NCBI GenBank assembly: GCA_009775125.1
Contig: VSPD01000077.1
Span: 1-8,295 of the forward strand
DNA length: 8,295 bases
Reading direction: 5' to 3'
Origin: Muribaculaceae bacterium
Lineage (GTDB): Bacteria; Bacteroidota; Bacteroidia; Bacteroidales; Muribaculaceae
In this document: one piece after another, positions 5,128-8,295 of the stretch
How positions within the stretch are numbered: the stretch's first letter is position 1
How the letters are laid out: the number at the start of each line of letters is the position of its first letter
Notes under the pieces: generated by a model
What the model was told of the DNA's origin: nothing
Seen by the model: the letters and a program-made list of their open reading frames with translations, nothing else
The model's database searches: none
Position numbers and translations under genes: made by a program

Positions 5128-5940
5128 ATGAAAAAAATTACCCAACGGAATTTATGGGCAGTGGGATGCGCCGCATTGGTGTGCGGTTCTGCTGTGATGG
5201 CTTCGGCGGTTGTTGACAAACGGCATATGGCTGTCGACAAGGCTGCCAAGCGGGAGGCTCTTGCCGTAGGCGGCAAGGCAGTGGGCAAGGCTGCGCTGCC
5301 TTCGCGTGCCGTGGAGGCCGACGGAACACTGTCGGTTCCGTTCACACAAATGTTCAATGACTTTTTCTTCGATGCCGAACTTGATTATCTGTATTCGTCG
5401 GAGAATGTGAACACGGCGACCGGATGGCGCACACGTGAAACGGAATATGGATGCGTCCCCTGTTTCTATCTTCCTTTTGATGCGGAAACAGCATCGGACA
5501 ATTGGCTTTTCTCCCCCGAGGTGACGCTTGAAGGCGGCAATTATTACGCCTATACCGTTTATTTTTCCACCGGAGGATATAGTTGTACCGAACGAGCCGA
5601 GCTTGGTTTCGGCAAAACGGCGTCGGCCGGCGGCATGACCGAGGCAGGAGACATATTTGACATAACGATGGAGGATGACTGGGTTTACGACCAGGTGATT
5701 CCCCGCACGGTGGTTGTGAAGGCCGATGCCGACGGCGAGTATTATCTTGGCGTGCATGGCGTTTCGGATGCCGATATGTATATGCTGCTTGTGCGCGGCA
5801 TCGCCGTGTCTGGAGCTCTCGACGCCGATGCGCCTGCTCCTGTCGATGTGTTCGATGTGTACCGTGTAGCCGAACGCCACGGTGAAGTTTGTCGTGCCCT
5901 CGGCCACAGTGGCCGGTGTGGGCCTGGCCTCGGTGGATAA
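5128..5940 (+). CDS. Secreted multidomain protein, N-terminal part (frameshifted gene)
   Basis: This frame encodes the start of a large exported protein. Residues 1-27 form a signal peptide: positively charged MKKITQRN, a hydrophobic core WAVGCAALVCGSAVM, and an ASA cleavage site before VVD. A low-complexity Ala/Lys linker follows (28-65), then a beta-rich choice-of-anchor J-like (cleaved-adhesin-like) domain at about 68-230 with DNWLFSPEVTLEGGNYYAYTVYF (residues 129-151). It continues into PAPVDVFDV, which looks like the first strand of a fibronectin type III-like domain. After about residue 247 the frame turns into sequence without domain character and stops at 5940, while the matching continuation appears one frame over from about 5870. 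The piece is therefore best read as the first quarter of a protein of about 1,023 residues. ATG 5128 follows an AT-rich leader. Exact function is unknown; a surface or adhesin role is an inference. Confidence 0.8.
   Translation: MKKITQRNLWAVGCAALVCGSAVMASAVVDKRHMAVDKAAKREALAVGGKAVGKAALPSRAVEADGTLSVPFTQMFNDFFFDAELDYLYSSENVNTATGWRTRETEYGCVPCFYLPFDAETASDNWLFSPEVTLEGGNYYAYTVYFSTGGYSCTERAELGFGKTASAGGMTEAGDIFDITMEDDWVYDQVIPRTVVVKADADGEYYLGVHGVSDADMYMLLVRGIAVSGALDADAPAPVDVFDVYRVAERHGEVCRALGHSGRCGPGLGG
5857..5881 (+). other. Frameshift site within the secreted-protein gene
   Basis: The first frame is convincing up to about PVDVFDV (ending near 5859). The second is convincing from PNATVKFVVPSATVAG (starting at 5870). 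A TAG at 5867-5869 closes the second frame upstream, so the crossover lies about here. Omitting one base, for example G5869, would join the frames into DVYRVPNATVKFVV. There is no homopolymer or recognised slippery heptamer. Confidence 0.8.
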
Positions 5941-8200
5941 GATGGAGCTGTTCCGCGACGGAGAGTCTATAAAGGTTTGGGATGCCGTTGCTCCCGGCGA
6001 AGAATTGGAATTTGAAGATGCGCCCGAAGCAGCCGGCGAATATGCTTATTCAATCGTGGCAACGGCCGGCGGCAAAGAAAGCGAGCCGGTGGTGGTAAAC
6101 GCTGCCGTGTCGCTGCCGTTCTGCGGCCAGGCCGAGAATGTGACGGTGGCGACAGGGGAGAATGGCAAGGTGACGATTTCCTGGGATGCTCCCTCGACAG
6201 ATGAGGACGGATATGATTTCGGTCCTTTCAAGGGAATGAAATATCGCGTGCTTGTAACGGCCAACGATGGCTCGGATCCGATTGTAGTGGGCGATTTCAC
6301 CGACGAGACCTCGGCAGAGTGGACAAATCCCAATACAGACAAGCATATGTTCTACCGGTTTTCGGTGGCCGCATATAACACGGCTCGCGTGGCCGACTAC
6401 ACGCATTTGCGCACAGCCCTCGGCAAGCCTTATGAGTTGCCGATGAAGATAACATTCAACGAGAGCGTCGACGACCTGTCGGCCATGGTAAACGCCGAGG
6501 TGTTTGACACCTGGGACGGCAACTGGGTCGTGACCGGCGCACAAGGCGGCGTAACAAGCGGCGCAGACGGCGAAGGCGACAAGTTTGCATGTGTCACATC
6601 GTCGAAAGGCAAGCAGGCCGTGCTGCACACTCCGCTTATCAACGTCGACGCGGACTATCCCGTGCTTGAATTCGACTGGGCCGGCGTGGGCGACGACTCG
6701 GCGTCGAACCTGTATATCAACGTCGTGACAGACGACGGCAAAACGCACGAGCTTACAAATTATGTCTTGAAGGAAGCCATGAACACATGGCATCATGAGC
6801 GGGTGATGCTCGATGATTTTGCCCGCCAGGTTGTGCGTGTCGACTTTGTGGCTGAAATTGACAATTATTATCGTCCGCACGTGGCCATCGACAATATCAC
6901 GGTGCGCTCGCTCGAAGCCGTTGGCGCCGCAGTGAAAACGTTTACGGCTCCCGAGGCTGTCAAGGAAAATGAAAGTATCAATTTTGCCCTTACGGTGGAA
7001 AATCTCGGCTACGAGCCGCTTGTGGATTACGTCGTGAATCTCTATCGCGACGGCGAGTGCGTGGCATCGTCGACAGACAACCCCGAGATTTATCCTCTCG
7101 AAACGGCGGCAGTGAGCCTCAGCGACAAGCTGAACATGACCCAGACCGGCGAGCATACATATTATGCAGAAATAGTGGCGGAAGGCGACCCTGATTTAAC
7201 CGACAACAAGTCGGCCGACATTACTGTATCACTCGCCGAGACACAATATCCCACCGTGGAGATAGCTATCGTGGACGACAACGGCGTGCCTTCGCTCACA
7301 TGGGCGGCCCCCGACATGTCGAATCTCGACCCGGACCCCGTTTTGGAGGATTTCGAAAACGATGCTTATCCTGCTTTTGCCATTGATGCGGCGGGCGATT
7401 GGACGATACTGAATTTCAACGACACTCCAACTTATGGAGTAAGCCCTTATGCGTTTGAGAACAGCGAGGCCGCCTATGGCTGGATTTTGATGAATACGGC
7501 GAAGACTCAGCCGGTGATGGACAAGGCCGGCATGGAGGCCTTGTCGGGAACATGCTATATGGGTTCGATGGCGCACCGCACGCAGAGCGACGCATGGCTG
7601 ATAAGCCCCGAGCTGATGGGTACGGCGCAGACTGTGACGTTCAACGCCTCGGCGTCGTTGTTCGCCCCGGAGACAATAGAATTCTATTACTCGTCGACAG
7701 GCAAGGCCAAGGAGGATTTTGAGCAGTTGGCCATCGGCGGAGCTACGCAGGTGAATGTGCCCAAGGCTTGGACCGAATATTCGGTCGACCTGCCCGAAGG
7801 AGCGAAGTATTTCGCAATACGCTGCGTCACCACCAACCAGTATATGCTGAAAGTGGACGATATAACCTATCTGCCTGTGGGGGCTGTGTCGACGCTTGCG
7901 CTGACAGGATATAATGTGTACCGCGACGGAGAGCTTGTGGCCACTACCGTCGAGCCGTCGTTTGCCGACGCGGAGGCCGCCGAGGGCTCGCACAAGTATA
8001 TGGTGACGGCGGTTTACAACCGCGGCGAGTCGATGCCTTCTAATGAGGTGAATGCCGACCGTTCGGGAATTGCCGGCGTAGTCGTTGGCGGCGACAGCGA
8101 AGCTGTGTATTATAATCTCCAAGGCCAGCGCGTGGTGCATCCCGCCAACTGTATCTTCATAGAAGTGAAAGGCGGCGTGTCGCGCAAAGTGGCGAGATAG
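5870..8200 (+). CDS. Secreted multidomain protein, C-terminal part (frameshifted gene)
   Basis: This frame carries the remaining three quarters of the protein begun at 5128. If translated independently, the nearest start would be GTG 5882 (772 residues), but it has no signal peptide. Numbering from that GTG, the domains are: fibronectin III-like (1-75, MELFRDGE), fibronectin III-like (85-181), a jelly-roll domain resembling choice-of-anchor modules (188-342, ending VAIDNITV), a CARDB-like beta-sandwich (350-452, FALTVENLGYEPLVDYVVNLYRDG), a choice-of-anchor J / cleaved-adhesin domain (487-663, FENDAYPAF ... SDAWLISPEL ... VDDITYLP), and a last fibronectin III-like repeat (670-725, GYNVYRDGELVATT). 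The tail AVYYNLQGQRVVHPA...KVAR (741-772) resembles Bacteroidota C-terminal sorting tails. No catalytic domain is recognised. The frame is otherwise undamaged over 2.3 kb, so the lesion is recent or a sequence error. An intrinsic terminator follows. Confidence 0.8.
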   Translation, partial: PNATVKFVVPSATVAGVGLASVDKMELFRDGESIKVWDAVAPGEELEFEDAPEAAGEYAYSIVATAGGKESEPVVVNAAVSLPFCGQAENVTVATGENGKVTISWDAPSTDEDGYDFGPFKGMKYRVLVTANDGSDPIVVGDFTDETSAEWTNPNTDKHMFYRFSVAAYNTARVADYTHLRTALGKPYELPMKITFNESVDDLSAMVNAEVFDTWDGNWVVTGAQGGVTSGADGEGDKFACVTSSKGKQAVLHTPLINVDADYPVLEFDWAGVGDDSASNLYINVVTDDGKTHELTNYVLKEAMNTWHHERVMLDDFARQVVRVDFVAEIDNYYRPHVAIDNITVRSLEAVGAAVKTFTAPEAVKENESINFALTVENLGYEPLVDYVVNLYRDGECVASSTDNPEIYPLETAAVSLSDKLNMTQTGEHTYYAEIVAEGDPDLTDNKSADITVSLAETQYPTVEIAIVDDNGVPSLTWAAPDMSNLDPDPVLEDFENDAYPAFAIDAAGDWTILNFNDTPTYGVSPYAFENSEAAYGWILMNTAKTQPVMDKAGMEALSGTCYMGSMAHRTQSDAWLISPELMGTAQTVTFNASASLFAPETIEFYYSSTGKAKEDFEQLAIGGATQVNVPKAWTEYSVDLPEGAKYFAIRCVTTNQYMLKVDDITYLPVGAVSTLALTGYNVYRDGELVATTVEPSFADAEAAEGSHKYMVTAVYNRGESMPSNEVNADRSGIAGVVVGGDSEAVYYNLQGQRVVHPANCIFIEVKGGVSRKVAR

Positions 8201-8226
8201 GAGTATTTTCTTTCATAACGATAGAG

Positions 8227-8257
8227 GCCCGGGGCGGAATGCTCCGGGCTTTTTTTT
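8227..8257 (+). terminator. Intrinsic terminator after the secreted-protein gene
   Basis: GCCCGGGGC (8227-8235) pairs with GCTCCGGGC (8241-8249), nine pairs including one G-T, with the loop GGAAT, followed by eight T (8250-8257). It starts 26 bp after the stop codon. Confidence 0.93.
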
Positions 8258-8262
8258 GTGGC

Positions 8263-8287
8263 CCCCGCGTAGAAACGCGGGGCACGG
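8263..8287 (+). repeat. Hairpin repeat A, copy 3
   Basis: CCCCGCGT (8263-8270) and ACGCGGGG (8275-8282) surround the loop AGAA. The family tail GCACGG (8282-8287) follows and runs into poly-G at the window end. It lies directly after the terminator. Confidence 0.8.
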
Positions 8288-8295
8288 GGGGGGGG
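8286..8295 (+). other. Ten-G homopolymer at the window end
   Basis: The last ten bases are all G, directly after repeat A. This may be an assembly edge or a sequencing artefact; a true G-tract cannot be excluded. Confidence 0.6.

Noticed and set aside
5155..5190. Lipoprotein signal (AVGC or ALVC) in the secreted protein
   Set aside because: Neither cysteine has a proper lipobox after a full hydrophobic core; the ASA site at residues 25-27 fits signal peptidase I better.
5857..5881. Programmed ribosomal frameshifting to join the two parts of the secreted protein
   Set aside because: No slippery heptamer, no nearby stimulatory hairpin and no family precedent known to me; mutation or sequence error is simpler.
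6050..7156. Long minus-strand open frame (368 residues) opposite the secreted protein
   Set aside because: It is His/Val/Cys-rich without domain motifs, and the opposite strand encodes clear beta-sandwich domains. It is a by-product of GC-biased codon use.
7229..8140. Minus-strand open frame of 303 residues opposite the secreted protein
   Set aside because: Same reason: no motif, no promoter or start context, and it is antisense to a choice-of-anchor J and fibronectin III-like region.

Overview
This window looks like a chromosomal segment of a Bacteroidota member, most likely order Bacteroidales and possibly Muribaculaceae. Three things point there. The YbeY protein carries the Bacteroidales-style HLCGINDKGPGE block. 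Several starts are preceded by the Bacteroidota promoter element TAnnTTTG rather than by Shine-Dalgarno sequences. A large secreted protein has the modular architecture and the YYNLQGQRV-type C-terminal tail common in gut Bacteroidales. The family-level placement is an inference. The window ends in a run of ten G next to a dispersed repeat, so it may be a contig edge.

Layout: positions 1-626 hold no convincing protein gene. They contain a candidate leftward small RNA (promoter near 159-190, intrinsic terminator at 20-56), a 71-bp tandem repeat (241-382), an imperfect palindrome (416-444) and a promoter element just before ybeY. Then come two rightward housekeeping genes, ybeY (rRNA maturation endonuclease, 627-1043) and mnmG/gidA (tRNA wobble-uridine modification, 1128-3005). 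Two identical 16-bp perfect palindromes, matching ParB-binding parS sites, flank mnmG. A rightward metallo-beta-lactamase-fold hydrolase follows (3064-3909). Converging on it is a leftward Crp/Fnr-family regulator (4115-4741). Divergent from the regulator is a large secreted multidomain protein (5128-8200), split by a +1 frameshift near 5858-5881 and followed by a strong intrinsic terminator (8227-8257).

The most unusual signal is a family of short hairpin repeats outside the core genes. Hairpin A has an 8-bp stem, a 4-nt loop and a trailing GCACGG; it occurs three times (3899, 4932, 8263). Hairpin B is a 7-bp stem with a conserved A.C mismatch and occurs three times (4007, 4973, 5038). In both families one copy differs from the others by a compensatory base-pair change, so pairing appears to be maintained. 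A precedes B in both complete loci. One A copy supplies the stop codon of the hydrolase gene, and another lies between a candidate promoter and the secreted-protein start.

The genes do not form one pathway. ybeY and mnmG are translation-related neighbours, perhaps co-transcribed. The parS pair suggests proximity to the replication origin. The Crp/Fnr regulator may control itself or the divergent secreted protein, but no operator is proven.
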